Assembly (NCBI RefSeq): GCF_029338275.1
Contig: NZ_CP119790.1
Location: forward strand, 186,001 to 250,000
DNA from: Haloarcula ordinaria
GTDB taxonomy: Archaea > Halobacteriota > Halobacteria > Halobacteriales > Haloarculaceae
DNA: 64,000 bases
Direction of reading: 5' to 3'
The notes under the pieces are model-generated. The model ran no database searches. It saw nothing but the letters and a program-made list of their open reading frames with translations, and was not told where the DNA came from. The translations under genes and the position numbers were made by a program. Positions 9,320 through 16,800 of the stretch are shown here, one piece after another. How positions within the stretch are numbered: the first letter of the stretch is position 1; every line of letters starts with the position of its first letter.

Positions 9320-10255
9320 GGCTCTGGTGAATCGCTAGACAGCGTCGGCTTCGATCGTCAGAACTAGAGAGATGAAGCGGGAAACCGCCGATGATCCATG
9401 TCGAAGATTTCCCGCTTCACGAGCAAAGCGGTTCAGTTAGCTAAAAATGCTGTCGGTGGCCGAGGCGAAGTCGCCGCCCCCGAAGGGGTGGCGGCTTCGC
9501 CGATTACGCCGTCGTATCGCTGCATTGTCTCCGGGTTTACTTGAAGAAGTCCTACCGAGAAACGTTGGATCTACTGAGCGAGATGCCACATATTCTTGGG
9601 GAGATCGGCCTTGAAGCGGCCGATCTCCCACATCACTCGACGCTAGTCAAATGGTTTGACAGGATCAAGACAACACTCTGGCGAGTGCTGCTGCGCCTGT
9701 CGGCGCAGCTGCACGACCCGAGCGGACACGCCGCTATTGACGCGACATTTTTCGACCGCGAAAACGCTAGCAAGCACTACTGTCGCCGGACGAATTACCG
9801 CGTTCAGACGCTCAAAACGACTGCGCTCGTCGATACAGAAAGCCACGCGATTCTGGACGTTCACTGCACGACCGAGAAACGCCACGACACACAGCTCGGC
9901 TGGCAGGTCGCCCTCCGAAACGCGGGCGACCTCGCCAGCCTCGCTGCGGACAAAGGCTATGACTGGATGGAGTTACGCGAGAAACTCCGCGAAGAAGGCG
10001 TAAGACCGCTGATCAAACACCGCGAGTTCCGGCCCATCGATCACGCGCACAACGCGCGGATCGATGGGCCTCGATACCGCCAACGAGCGATGTGTGAGAC
10101 CGTCTTCTCGACGATCAAGCGCACGCTCGGCGACGCCGTGCGTGCGCGAAGCTGGTATGGTGAATTTCGTGAACTCGTCCTGATGTGTGCGGTTCACAAC
10201 ATCAGGCAGTCGCTGAACCAATGAAATCAAGCTACGTCTTTCGATTCACCACGGC
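9320..10255. mobile_element. IS5-type insertion sequence with frameshifted transposase
   Basis: The ends match as imperfect inverted repeats: TGGTGAATCG at 9325-9334 and its reverse at 10242-10251, with further partial identity on both sides. Size (about 936 bp) and content (one DDE transposase) fit haloarchaeal IS5-group elements. No clear target duplication was seen. Its right end abuts the truncated C2H2-type gene at 10256. Autonomous mobility is doubtful because the transposase frame is broken. Confidence 0.75.
9398..10224 (+). pseudogene. IS5-type transposase, broken by a one-base deletion
   Basis: The gene begins at ATG 9398 and reads MSKISRFTSKAVQLAK before losing frame at the four-G run 9485-9488, reaching a TGA at 9542. 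The +1 frame continues without interruption from about 9489 to 10224. One extra G at the run would join them into a normal 275-residue transposase. DDE residues lie in the second part: AAIDATFFD, LAADKGYDW and RAMCETVFS. The cause could be a true mutation, a base-calling error or, less likely, programmed frameshifting. Confidence 0.85.
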
Positions 10256-10431
10256 CAAGGATAGTACTCGAACTCGCGGCTACATCCTTCTCTTGTACAT
10301 ATCGCCGTTTCCTTCGTGAGGGACTCACCATGCACCATAGAGTGGTGGACCCGCATGCCGCGCTCGGAGTTGAACCAGCTTGCCGGGTCGGATTCCGGGC
10401 ACTCCGGATGCGGGCATGGGGTGGACATCAT
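10252..10431 (-). pseudogene. C2H2/HNH-like zinc protein, N-terminal fragment ended by the IS
   Basis: The minus strand from 10431 encodes about 57 residues with a C2H2-like arrangement: CPHPECPESD, then RGMRVHHSMVHGES, followed by a second Cys pair in CTREGCSREFEYYP. This resembles the start of zinc-finger HNH-type proteins of haloarchaeal viruses. The frame ends at the IS5 right end, so a 3' part is probably lost; I did not find it beyond the IS. Its position next to viral-type tRNAs supports a virus origin. Confidence 0.5.
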
Positions 10432-10525
10432 CTATTGTTGGTTCGTTCTGGTACTTAGTCTCAGGTGGGCAGGGTGAATGTACACGCGCGTATCCCCTTT
10501 CCAGAAATGCCCTAGAACCGCCGAG

Positions 10526-10596
10526 TGGGGACGGACTGATTCGAACAGCCATCTCCTGCTCTGGAGGCAGGTGTCGTACCATTTGACCACGTCCCC
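10526..10596 (-). tRNA. tRNA-Trp (CCA), intronless
   Basis: 71 nt fold into a complete cloverleaf: acceptor GGGGACG/CGTCCCC with discriminator A, anticodon stem CCTGC/GCAGG with loop CTCCAGA (anticodon CCA), and T arm GGCTG-TTCGAAT-CAGTC. Haloarchaeal chromosomal tRNA-Trp genes carry a long intron; this copy has none, as seen for virus-borne tRNAs. It is the last gene of the minus-strand array. Confidence 0.92.
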
Positions 10597-10602
10597 CTGC
10601 CA

Positions 10603-10688
10603 CGGCGGGAGAGCGATTTGAACACTCGTGTCCTTGCGGACGCTGCGGTTCCAACGCAGTCCCTTGACCAAGCTAGGGAAACCCCGCC
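10603..10688 (-). tRNA. tRNA-Ser (GGA)
   Basis: A class II tRNA of 86 nt: acceptor GGCGGGG/TCCCGCC, discriminator G, anticodon stem CTGCG/CGCAG with loop TTGGAAC (anticodon GGA), long variable arm GTCCGCAAGGAC, and T arm GAGTG-TTCAAAT-CGCTC. All stems pair apart from G-U pairs. It lies 6 bases upstream of tRNA-Trp in the array. Confidence 0.92.
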
Positions 10689-10690
10689 AA

Positions 10691-10772
10691 CGGTGAGATG
10701 GAGAGTCGAACTCCGAAGCCTCGCGGCTCTCGGTTTCACACCGAGCGCGGTCGCCTATCCGTATGTCTCACC
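10691..10772 (-). tRNA. tRNA-Ser (TGA), atypical and possibly degenerate
   Basis: A class II cloverleaf of 82 nt with acceptor GGTGAGA/TCTCACC, discriminator G, anticodon stem CTCGG/CCGAG and variable arm AGCCGCGAGGCT. The loop TGTGAAA gives anticodon TGA but has G instead of the near-universal U at position 33. Position 8 is C, and the outermost T-stem pair is C-A. These defects suggest a decaying or unusual viral tRNA. Confidence 0.7.
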
Positions 10773-10892
10773 ATCTCCGTCGGAACTTGCTCCGACAAGC
10801 CCGCCTCGCGTTTCTCACCGGGACACCGGAAGACGCGCATTACTCAGCTTCTGACCCTCACTACCGAGGCGAATGTGCTCATCAGCATCCAG

Positions 10893-11054
10893 TCACAGCA
10901 GGGATGGATGCTGGTCACTCGTTCCGTGGAAGTATGCGCCGTCCTCGGTGACGCAGATTTCGACGCTTCCAATCGTGTCGATAGACGTTGTTTCACCGAG
11001 CGGGACGTGACGGAACGCTTCCTCCTCGCAGGCAGGGCAGACATTCGTTGTCAT
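10893..11054 (-). CDS. Small CxxC zinc-binding protein inside the tRNA array
   Basis: A 53-residue protein starting at ATG 11054, two bases after the 3' end of tRNA-Ser(GCT). It begins MTTNVCPACEEEAFRHVPLG and has a single CPAC knuckle; no second Cys pair is present, so zinc binding may need dimerisation or may be absent. Tiny CxxC proteins like this are common in haloarchaeal viruses and plasmids. No specific function can be assigned. Confidence 0.6.
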   Translation of the reverse strand: MTTNVCPACEEEAFRHVPLGETTSIDTIGSVEICVTEDGAYFHGTSDQHPSLL

Positions 11055-11056
11055 GA

Positions 11057-11143
11057 CGCCGCGACCCGGATTCGAACCGGGAGACCGATAGCAGACGGCC
11101 ACGGCATAGCAGGCCGCTGGGTTCCCCAATACCCAGTCACGGC
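11057..11143 (-). tRNA. tRNA-Ser (GCT)
   Basis: 87 nt, class II: acceptor GCCGTGA/TCGCGGC, discriminator G, anticodon loop CTGCTAT (anticodon GCT), long variable arm, and perfect T arm CCCGG-TTCGAAT-CCGGG. It is the third serine isoacceptor in the array, so the three together read all serine codons apart from wobble limits. Confidence 0.92.
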
Positions 11144-11147
11144 ACAG

Positions 11148-11219
11148 TGAGCCGACGAGGATTCGAACCTCGGTCCTGTGCGCCCAAGGCACAGATCGTC
11201 GTCCGCTGGACCATCGCTC
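11148..11219 (-). tRNA. tRNA-Pro (TGG), one base short in the acceptor stem
   Basis: The anticodon stem TGTGC/GCACA with loop CTTGGGC (anticodon TGG) and T arm CGAGG-TTCGAAT-CCTCG are clear. The 3' acceptor strand TCGGCTC needs GAGCCGA on the 5' side, but only GAGCGA is present, so one C appears to be missing from a CC pair. It is either a decayed tRNA or a one-base sequence error. Confidence 0.8.
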
Positions 11220-11273
11220 ACTGGACCGCCGAGTGTTCGGCAGTTGATTATCTATCTGTACGACTTTCCAACT

Positions 11274-11305
11274 GCGCAACCGCGACCGAGTAGTCGTGGT
11301 TGCGC
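11274..11305. repeat. Strong GC-rich hairpin in the tRNA-array spacer
   Basis: GCGCAACCGCGAC (11274-11286) and GTCGTGGTTGCGC (11293-11305) form a 13-bp stem with one G-U-type position and a 6-nt loop. It lies in the 250-base spacer between tRNA-Pro and tRNA-Asp and could be a processing or termination structure for the array transcript. No coding function is seen. Confidence 0.5.
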
Positions 11306-11470
11306 GTCTCATCGCGGGGGCGTACTTCGGGTGTTCCCGAGAATACCACACCGGCTCATGTAGGTTGCAGACCCTGCTGGGCCCAGCATCGACGGAACGA
11401 TCCAGCTGATCGCACCAACGGGCTGCCTACCTCGATGGGTATCCCCACGCCACGCCACGCCACGCATCCA

Positions 11471-11544
11471 CGCCGACGCCGGGGTTTGAACCCGGATCAC
11501 GGCCGTGACAGGACCGTATGCTTGCCGGATTACACCACGTCGGC
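11471..11544 (-). tRNA. tRNA-Asp (GTC)
   Basis: 74 nt with acceptor GCCGACG/CGTCGGC, discriminator G, anticodon stem CGGTC/GGCCG with loop CTGTCAC (anticodon GTC), and T arm CCGGG-TTCAAAC-CCCGG. It is a complete cloverleaf and the second gene of the array in transcription order. Confidence 0.92.
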
Positions 11545-11548
11545 ATGT

Positions 11549-11622
11549 CGCCCCGGCCGGAATCGAACCGGCGACCTCCGGATTCAAAGTCCGGCGTCCC
11601 TCGCCAGCGGAGACTCTGGGGC
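11549..11622 (-). tRNA. tRNA-Gln (TTG), imperfect acceptor
   Basis: The anticodon stem CCGGA/TCCGG with loop CTTTGAA (anticodon TTG) and T arm GCCGG-TTCGATT-CCGGC are sound. The 5' acceptor GCCCCAG should meet CTGGGGC, but the 3' strand reads CGGGGC, apparently lacking one base. Position 8 is A. It is the first tRNA of the array; as with tRNA-Pro, decay or a single-base error is possible. Confidence 0.75.
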
Positions 11623-12346
11623 TCGACGTAGCCGCAGCTCTCGCTGCGGGGCTGTTGGCTAACGACTTCCGTACGCTCAGCGCGGACGAAGTCCGCTCGC
11701 TCCTGTATCGAACGATCGGAAACCAAGCAGCCGCGAGCCTGGCACCCCGCACTCGCATCAGGCTGTGTCCTGAGCGACTACTGGGCACAGGCAGGCGACA
11801 ATCCCGTGTTCCCCGACCCGTGACGGGTAGTCCGTATGGGGGCCGAGTTATGCGGGTGAGAGTGTCCGGACGTCGCCGGATTGCGTCGAACTCTCGTATT
11901 CGAAGTCGACGTGGGTCCGGCGGTTTGCGCCCGGGCTCTTCGCACGCTGATCTTGTAGGCACTCGCCGAACACGGGACCCGCGGCTAAGCGAGAACGAGC
12001 ACGCCGCGGGGTGAGGCGAGTGATGATCATCGTGGTGAACGCTCCCAGTTTGAGGGGTCTATCGGACGTCAGCCTGGAATATCGTGGCAATTGTATTAAA
12101 ATTAGTCAGGGTGTGTTACCCACAGGCACGGCAGTCACACTTCAACAAGCGGTTGCGCACGACGTTCATTACTCTAGCATCGGCTGTCGTCGATAGCCGG
12201 ACGCTGACCGGTGTTCTCCGTTGGACCCACAGAAACTATTTACACCAACCTGCTCTCTGTGGCGTATATGAGTGGCCGACCGTCGGTCCGGTGCTAGCCG
12301 GGAGCCCAGTCACACGGCGTGACTGACGGTTCTCGGTTGGATACCA
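11623..12346. other. Gene-free region upstream of the tRNA array and of the 12347 gene
   Basis: Open frames here look like composition artefacts, and I see no further tRNA T arms on either strand. The region probably holds the array promoter: an AT-rich patch at about 12085-12105 reads TTTTAATAC on the minus strand. A small perfect hairpin GCGGAC-GAA-GTCCGC lies near 11675-11695. TTGG and TATTTA motifs around 12230 may serve the plus-strand gene. Confidence 0.4.
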
Positions 12347-12967
12347 ATGACCGAGAATACCGACTCAAACGAATCTCAGAAGCCTGGGAGTGCAAACAGC
12401 GGGTATTCCAACCCCACCGAACAGCGATCATCCTCCGGATGCCAGTACAGTGGTGCTTCCCCGCCGTGCGATGCATGTGACACCACCCAGTACGACAAAC
12501 TCCACGAAGTCTCTCTCGGTGAACGGGCATATGATGTGTGTGGTGATTGCCTCCAGCTCCTTGTTGACGATGTCGAGGAGTACCACTGGTGGGACCGCCT
12601 GACTGAAGCGCACTACAATCGCGCTGCGGAGTTTCTCCGCTCCTTCGATGCAGTCTGGTGCGTCAAAGATCAGGCGTACGCTGGCGGGGAACTGTGGGTC
12701 CACACGCCCTATTGCGATGCTGCAGTCGTCAGAGATGTGTGTGACCACTTTGGCTTTCAGATTCGCTGGTTTAGCGTTGTATACCCCGTTGACGATGGCT
12801 TCGAATGCGTCTCCGAGCACGGCCCCTGTGTCGAAATCAACCTCACGTTTACAGCCCACCGTTCGGATCCACTCCCGCTCGAATACGACACTCAGAATGA
12901 CGTGACGTACTACGAGATCGAGTGGCTTGATGAGTATCGGCGCCTGTTCACGTCGCCTCCCGAGTAG
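12347..12967 (+). CDS. Uncharacterised protein with N-terminal Cys knuckles
   Basis: 206 residues. A low-complexity polar start (to about residue 35) is followed by CDACDTTQYDKLHEV and, about 20 residues on, VCGDCLQLL, a four-Cys arrangement that could bind zinc (about residues 41-68). The remainder is a compact acidic domain with many Trp, Tyr and His residues (EEYHWWDRLTEAHYNRAAEF). No enzyme family is recognised. It is a stand-alone gene between the tRNA array and a Fic-like gene. Confidence 0.7.
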   Translation: MTENTDSNESQKPGSANSGYSNPTEQRSSSGCQYSGASPPCDACDTTQYDKLHEVSLGERAYDVCGDCLQLLVDDVEEYHWWDRLTEAHYNRAAEFLRSFDAVWCVKDQAYAGGELWVHTPYCDAAVVRDVCDHFGFQIRWFSVVYPVDDGFECVSEHGPCVEINLTFTAHRSDPLPLEYDTQNDVTYYEIEWLDEYRRLFTSPPE

Positions 12968-13243
12968 TTCGGACTCGCAGATCGAATTGCCTCTCCAAAA
13001 TACGGTTGCACAACCGTCCGACTATTTGACGACTCGATCTGAGCGCCAAGAGTCTGTATTCCACTCTCACCGATATGGTTATGAATACATCGGAGAGATT
13101 GGAATTTGTGAGAGGGAGCGGAGCTACGGGTTATCGACTGTTTGCGGGATCGGTCCTGCACGGTTGGCGAGTTAGCCAATGCAACGTTAAACCCAAATCG
13201 TGCGAGACTTTATCCGTCGGCAGAGCCAAGATTTGCCTGACCA

Positions 13244-13348
13244 ATGAGTCTGGACGACGCGGTTGAGGAGGCTCTCGCAACATACGGGATGTCGCGGAGC
13301 GAAGAGGCCGAAGAAACCGGCCGGACGGTCGCGACGCTCCAAGACTAG
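13244..13348 (+). CDS. Very small ORF, possibly a remnant or miniprotein
   Basis: 34 codons from ATG to TAG beginning MSLDDAVEEALATYGMSRSE, acidic and helix-prone. It is convergent with the Fic-like gene, 10 bases away. It could be the truncated start of a larger haloarchaeal protein or a free-standing miniprotein. Support is codon composition and a sensible start only. Confidence 0.35.
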   Translation: MSLDDAVEEALATYGMSRSEEAEETGRTVATLQD

Positions 13349-13358
13349 CGCACGCCGC

Positions 13359-14234
13359 TTACTTGAGGGTCCGAATTTTCTCTGCGAACTCCGCCTTCGA
13401 TAGCCCAGGGGCCTCCATCAGCTCGGGGTTGTCGGTGCGCTCAACTGCCTCTTCGACGAATTCGATCCAGAGCTCCTCGTGCGCTGTTGCGTAGACTGTT
13501 TTCGCTTCTGTAGGATACATATCCAGCTCGTATGCCGTCAGGTCGATCTGGACCTCGTGTTTCCGCTCAAGCGTTGTCGCTCCGAAGTCAGAGAGATGTT
13601 TGAGGAGCACATTCTTCCGACGAACCGTCAAGAGACGCTTTGACTCGTTAATATACTCGTTTACCCACTCCCGCCAGTCGTATGTCTCTGAGTCGATTTC
13701 CACGGAGGTTTCTGGCATCGAGAAATCGGGAGCAATCCGACGGAGGTAGAACTGAACCAGGGCAACAGCAGTCCGATGGTTCGCATTCGGAAGCGCGTGT
13801 TTGAGAATGAGATTTGAGGCGAGACGGCCTGCAACATCAGTCGCGCTGCCCTCCCACGATGTCCGGTTGAGCGCGTCTGGGAGTGCATCGATGTCGATGC
13901 TCTTGTACGCTTCAATGGGAACTCCTTCTTCTTCCTCGTTCTGGGCTATGAGCGCTTGATAGATCTCGAGGAGCCGGGCAACGATAGTACCGTTGTCAGC
14001 ACCCATCTCTGAGAGTGCCTCGCCAAGATCGAATTCGAGATCGCCGACGTCCCCACCACCAACGCGGGAGGTATAGATACCGAAGAACTCGCTGTCAAGA
14101 TCGTACTTGCGAACCTTCACCGCCACGTCATCGTCGTACTCGACAACCCTGGCAACGATCTCTGATGGAGCCTCGTGGACAAAATCAAGAGAGAACTGAT
14201 TGTCGCCCGGATGGTGATAATAGACGTGACCCAT
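13359..14234 (-). CDS. Fic/Doc-type protein with a variant active-site loop
   Basis: 291 residues. The Fic core motif lies in KHALPNANHRTAVAL (about residues 144-158): H-A-L-P-N-A-N-H-R against the canonical HxFx(D/E)(G/A)N(G/K)R. The catalytic His, the Asn and the Arg remain; Phe is Leu and the acidic residue is Asn. The first 100 residues are an extra domain not seen in short Doc toxins. Fic enzymes AMPylate or phosphorylate proteins; activity with this loop is uncertain. No obvious antitoxin partner apart from the adjacent miniprotein. Confidence 0.7.
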   Translation of the reverse strand: MGHVYYHHPGDNQFSLDFVHEAPSEIVARVVEYDDDVAVKVRKYDLDSEFFGIYTSRVGGGDVGDLEFDLGEALSEMGADNGTIVARLLEIYQALIAQNEEEEGVPIEAYKSIDIDALPDALNRTSWEGSATDVAGRLASNLILKHALPNANHRTAVALVQFYLRRIAPDFSMPETSVEIDSETYDWREWVNEYINESKRLLTVRRKNVLLKHLSDFGATTLERKHEVQIDLTAYELDMYPTEAKTVYATAHEELWIEFVEEAVERTDNPELMEAPGLSKAEFAEKIRTLK

Positions 14235-14298
14235 CTACCTGATTCGCTGTACTTGGGGGAGCATCTTAATTCACGCTACCTTTCGGACCGACCTGGCA

Positions 14299-14733
14299 TC
14301 AGGATTCCATCGAATCGAGTCTCTCCCAGTCGACGTTGATTCGGAGATGATACTCACTGTCGTAGCTTCCCTGTTCGGATCGCATTGGGTCGAGGAGCGG
14401 ACACTCGCTCGTGAATGACTTGAGGAACGTCTCACGCGCCGGGAGGTCGAAGCCGAGCTGGTCGGCGAGGTAGACGATTCGTTTGGTCGCAGCGCCGTTG
14501 TCGGGTCGCTGGAGGCACTCAACGACCGTCGCCCACGAATCGTCTCGATCCTCCGCGACGACTATCGCCTGTACGAATTCTCGGATGCCACCACAGAGCT
14601 CGGGATGGTCGGTACAGTCAACGGTCGTCTTTTCCACATCTGCGACGTTCACGGCGGTGCCCTCGATGAGCCTCGACTCGTAGCCGAAGAATTTGATCTT
14701 GAGCGGAGCGGCTACGTCCGTGAAGTCGGTCAG
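14299..14733 (-). pseudogene. Truncated AbiEi-family antitoxin copy
   Basis: It encodes only the C-terminal half of the AbiEi-type protein at 18180-19040. Both share NGAATKRIVYLADQLG and DLPARE almost exactly, plus DCxDHPExCGGxR. Homology runs to about 14733, where an in-frame TGA ends it; the N-terminal winged helix is missing. An internal GTG at 14652 could start a 117-residue protein, but a gene remnant from duplication is more likely. Confidence 0.75.
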
Positions 14734-14792
14734 TCAGGCTAACCTCCGGGACTAACGGCAGACTACCGCTCTCTATTCTCTGACAACCACTC

Positions 14793-15200
14793 CTAATCTG
14801 GACGGGGCGCGTTCTCGTACTTGACCATCTTCTCGGGCTTATCGGCGATGGTGTCGTAGATCTGCTGAAGTGTCTCCTCCGCGGCGAGCAGATTGTGCGT
14901 CTCCAAGAACTCGCGGCCGTCTTCGGTGAGGCCGTAGAACTTCCAGGGATATCCCTGCCGGCGCTGGTCGTCGTCCAAGGCGACCTCCGTGACGATGCCG
15001 GCGTCGATCAGCTTCTGGATGTGCTTGTAGACGGTGGCATCACTCACGCTGGGGTTGAGCTCCTCGAGTTCATACATTGATGGGAGCTGTTGGGGGTGAC
15101 CGAGAATATCGCTGATAAGCGAAAATCGTGTCTGCTGTGTAATGAAGTGGATGACTTCCCGTGGTGTCGTGTCGTCACCGACACCCGAACCAGCCTCCAT
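14793..15200 (-). CDS. Winged-helix (PadR/ArsR-like) transcriptional regulator
   Basis: 135 residues. The winged helix spans about 25-105: FSLISDILGHPQQLPSMYEL, a recognition helix SDATVYKHIQKLIDAGIV and a wing ending YPWKFYGLTEDGREFLE. It is closely similar in plan to the regulator at 16221, suggesting paralogues. A perfect 9-bp inverted repeat lies 29-52 bases upstream of its ATG, consistent with autoregulation. Neighbouring unknown gene 15305-16105 is on the same strand upstream. Confidence 0.85.
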   Translation of the reverse strand: MEAGSGVGDDTTPREVIHFITQQTRFSLISDILGHPQQLPSMYELEELNPSVSDATVYKHIQKLIDAGIVTEVALDDDQRRQGYPWKFYGLTEDGREFLETHNLLAAEETLQQIYDTIADKPEKMVKYENAPRPD

Positions 15201-15228
15201 GACGATGTATTCGACCGGGCGTAGTAAA

Positions 15229-15252
15229 GTAGTTTACCCGAGAGTAAACTAC
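15229..15252. promoter_or_regulatory. Operator-like perfect inverted repeat
   Basis: GTAGTTTAC (15229-15237), spacer CCGAGA, GTAAACTAC (15244-15252). It sits just upstream of the winged-helix gene at 15200 and downstream of the 15305 gene, the expected place for a repressor site. The bound factor is inferred to be that regulator. Confidence 0.6.
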
Positions 15253-15304
15253 CGAGCCGACTCACTATGATGAGTGTACCGCCAAGCGAGTAGGACAGGA
15301 TAAT

Positions 15305-16105
15305 TCACTGGCCCTCACGCTCTTCCCACTCCGGACGTGGTGTCGGGGACGGGAGTTCGTCAACCACAGTTCGGAGTTCGTCCTCTGTCGTCCACGGGAA
15401 GCACCGTTCGTGGAGTTCGAATTTGCGGAACTTGTTGAGATGAACCCAGCTGTACGTTGCTGGCTCTTCGCCCTCATTTGTCCGGTCGTCGATCACATCC
15501 CACACCTCCTGTTCGTCGATGTCGAGACCGCTCTCTTGGGTGCGATCAACGAGCGACTCGACGTTTGCTTGGACTTCATCCGCCGACAAATCGTCTGTGA
15601 ACGCTATCTCAAGGGCGGCCTGAATGACGTGCTGTGGCGAGTCAAGGTTCTCGTCAGTCACCCACGCGTAATCACGTGGGAACACGTACGACTTGTCGAA
15701 ATACGGCGGGTCATCGATCTCGCCCAATTCAGGCGCCTCCCCACCACTCTCCTTCTCGAAGACCCCAACGATGTAGTCGCTGTACGTCGCGAGCAACGAA
15801 AACATGATATCGAACGTATTGAGGCGGTCAGTCGGAAGTTCGAGGAGATCACCCATGATGAACGGATAGGCACCGAGCTGCTTCGTGAGTTCGTTCTGGA
15901 CGGCGCGAAGCCGGCGGATATAGGGGTCGCGATAGCTCCCCAAGATGAAATACGATGTCCGCTGACTCCAGAGATACGGCAATTCACGCTGGGTGAACCG
16001 CCAGATTTCCCGTTTCTCTGCAGGCTCAAGTTCGATGCCCCCGACGGCCTCGTGAACAACGGTCATAATCTCCCCAGCGTCCGGCGGCGGGCTTGGGTCG
16101 GTCAT
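15305..16105 (-). CDS. Uncharacterised protein, possible nucleotide-binding Rossmann-like N-terminal half
   Basis: 266 residues from ATG 16105. The segment SYFILGSYRDPYIRRLRAVQ, then YPFIMGDL, then YSDYIVGVFEKESGGEAPEL has the strand-helix rhythm and the acidic GG..EL ending of Rossmann-like SLOG/TIR or deoxyribosyltransferase-type domains, but this is a resemblance, not a firm assignment. The C-terminal third is acidic with Trp-rich segments. It is flanked by two related winged-helix regulators, the second divergent, which suggests a self-contained regulated unit. Confidence 0.6.
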   Translation of the reverse strand: MTDPSPPPDAGEIMTVVHEAVGGIELEPAEKREIWRFTQRELPYLWSQRTSYFILGSYRDPYIRRLRAVQNELTKQLGAYPFIMGDLLELPTDRLNTFDIMFSLLATYSDYIVGVFEKESGGEAPELGEIDDPPYFDKSYVFPRDYAWVTDENLDSPQHVIQAALEIAFTDDLSADEVQANVESLVDRTQESGLDIDEQEVWDVIDDRTNEGEEPATYSWVHLNKFRKFELHERCFPWTTEDELRTVVDELPSPTPRPEWEEREGQ

Positions 16106-16150
16106 TAGCTGCCGATTCAAACCACACCACCTTATCCCTTCTGAACCACT

Positions 16151-16173
16151 TTGGTTTTTTCTGGATTAACCAA
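16151..16173. promoter_or_regulatory. Inverted repeat in the divergent promoter region
   Basis: TTGGTT (16151-16156) and AACCAA (16168-16173) flank an 11-base spacer, between the divergent genes at 16105 and 16221. A TATA-like TGTTATAG lies about 30 bases before ATG 16221. The short arms make it a modest operator candidate. Confidence 0.35.
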
Positions 16174-16220
16174 TTTGGGTGACCCTAACTGTTATAGCGT
16201 CCTACCTCGTACCAGCACGT

Positions 16221-16709
16221 ATGAGCGAAACCGACACTGGTGCGGCCGATGCAGGGCCGTTCGCGGAACAGCAGCGGCTGTTCAAGCTGCTGTCCCAGGA
16301 TACGCGCCATCTCATCATCCAGGAGCTGCTGGGCCATCCCGCCCATCTAATGTCGCTCGCCGAACTCGAGTATATGACCGGGAAGAGCCAGGCGGCCATC
16401 AAAGACCAGTTGGAGACGTTGATCGACGCCGGGCTCCTCGCACGCTACACGTACGATCCAAGCGAGGGGAAACGTGATCTCCCCTCCCAGTTCTACGGAT
16501 TCACAGAGCGGGGGGTCGAGGTCCTCCACGACTACAAGTATCTCCGTGGGCTTCCGGTCGCACGTGCCCTCTACGAAAACACGCGCAAGACCGAGAAAAT
16601 CGAGCGCCACGAATTGGCCCCTCGCCCGGAGCTTCCGGATGCCGTCGCGGAAGCCCTCGAGTTCGACGAGCCCGATCTCGACGCCGTCGATGGTGGCACA
16701 AACCCATAG
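16221..16709 (+). CDS. Winged-helix transcriptional regulator
   Basis: 162 residues from ATG 16221; a longer in-frame start would lie within the promoter. The winged-helix region spans about 15-100: QRLFKLLSQDTRHLIIQELL, recognition helix SQAAIKDQLETLIDAGLLAR and wing LPSQFYGFTERGVEVL. It shares the FYG-T-G wing pattern with the regulator at 14793. The C-terminal tail is acidic. It is divergent from the unknown gene at 15305-16105 and probably controls it. Confidence 0.85.
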   Translation: MSETDTGAADAGPFAEQQRLFKLLSQDTRHLIIQELLGHPAHLMSLAELEYMTGKSQAAIKDQLETLIDAGLLARYTYDPSEGKRDLPSQFYGFTERGVEVLHDYKYLRGLPVARALYENTRKTEKIERHELAPRPELPDAVAEALEFDEPDLDAVDGGTNP

Positions 16710-16719
16710 TTCGTCGGTC

Positions 16720-16800
16720 AACTACCCCACCCTACTTCGCTCAGTCTGACGACTTTGCTCGTTGAGGGTGGGGCTTGTCCGTGTCCTCGACCTCGAACCC
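16720..16800 (-). ncRNA. Predicted TnpB guide RNA region at the element right end
   Basis: TnpB nucleases use an omega RNA made from the 3' end of tnpB and the element's right end. Here AGGGTGGGG (16765-16773) pairs with CCCCACCCT (16725-16733) across the tnpB stop, the sort of terminal hairpin expected. The guide would be read from bases just below about 16724. Location is by analogy; the RNA boundaries are not determined. Confidence 0.35.

Noticed and set aside
10432..10671. Minus-strand open frame over tRNA-Trp and tRNA-Ser(GGA)
   Set aside because: It is a reading of tRNA sequence, not a protein.
11455..11470. Run of ACGCC repeats (CACGCCACGCCACGC)
   Set aside because: Too short and imperfect to call a repeat array; probably simple-sequence slippage beside tRNA-Asp.
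11309..11962. Long minus-strand open frame of about 217 codons over the tRNA array
   Set aside because: It crosses tRNA genes on the same strand and has a basic, Arg/Ser-rich composition unlike the other proteins here.
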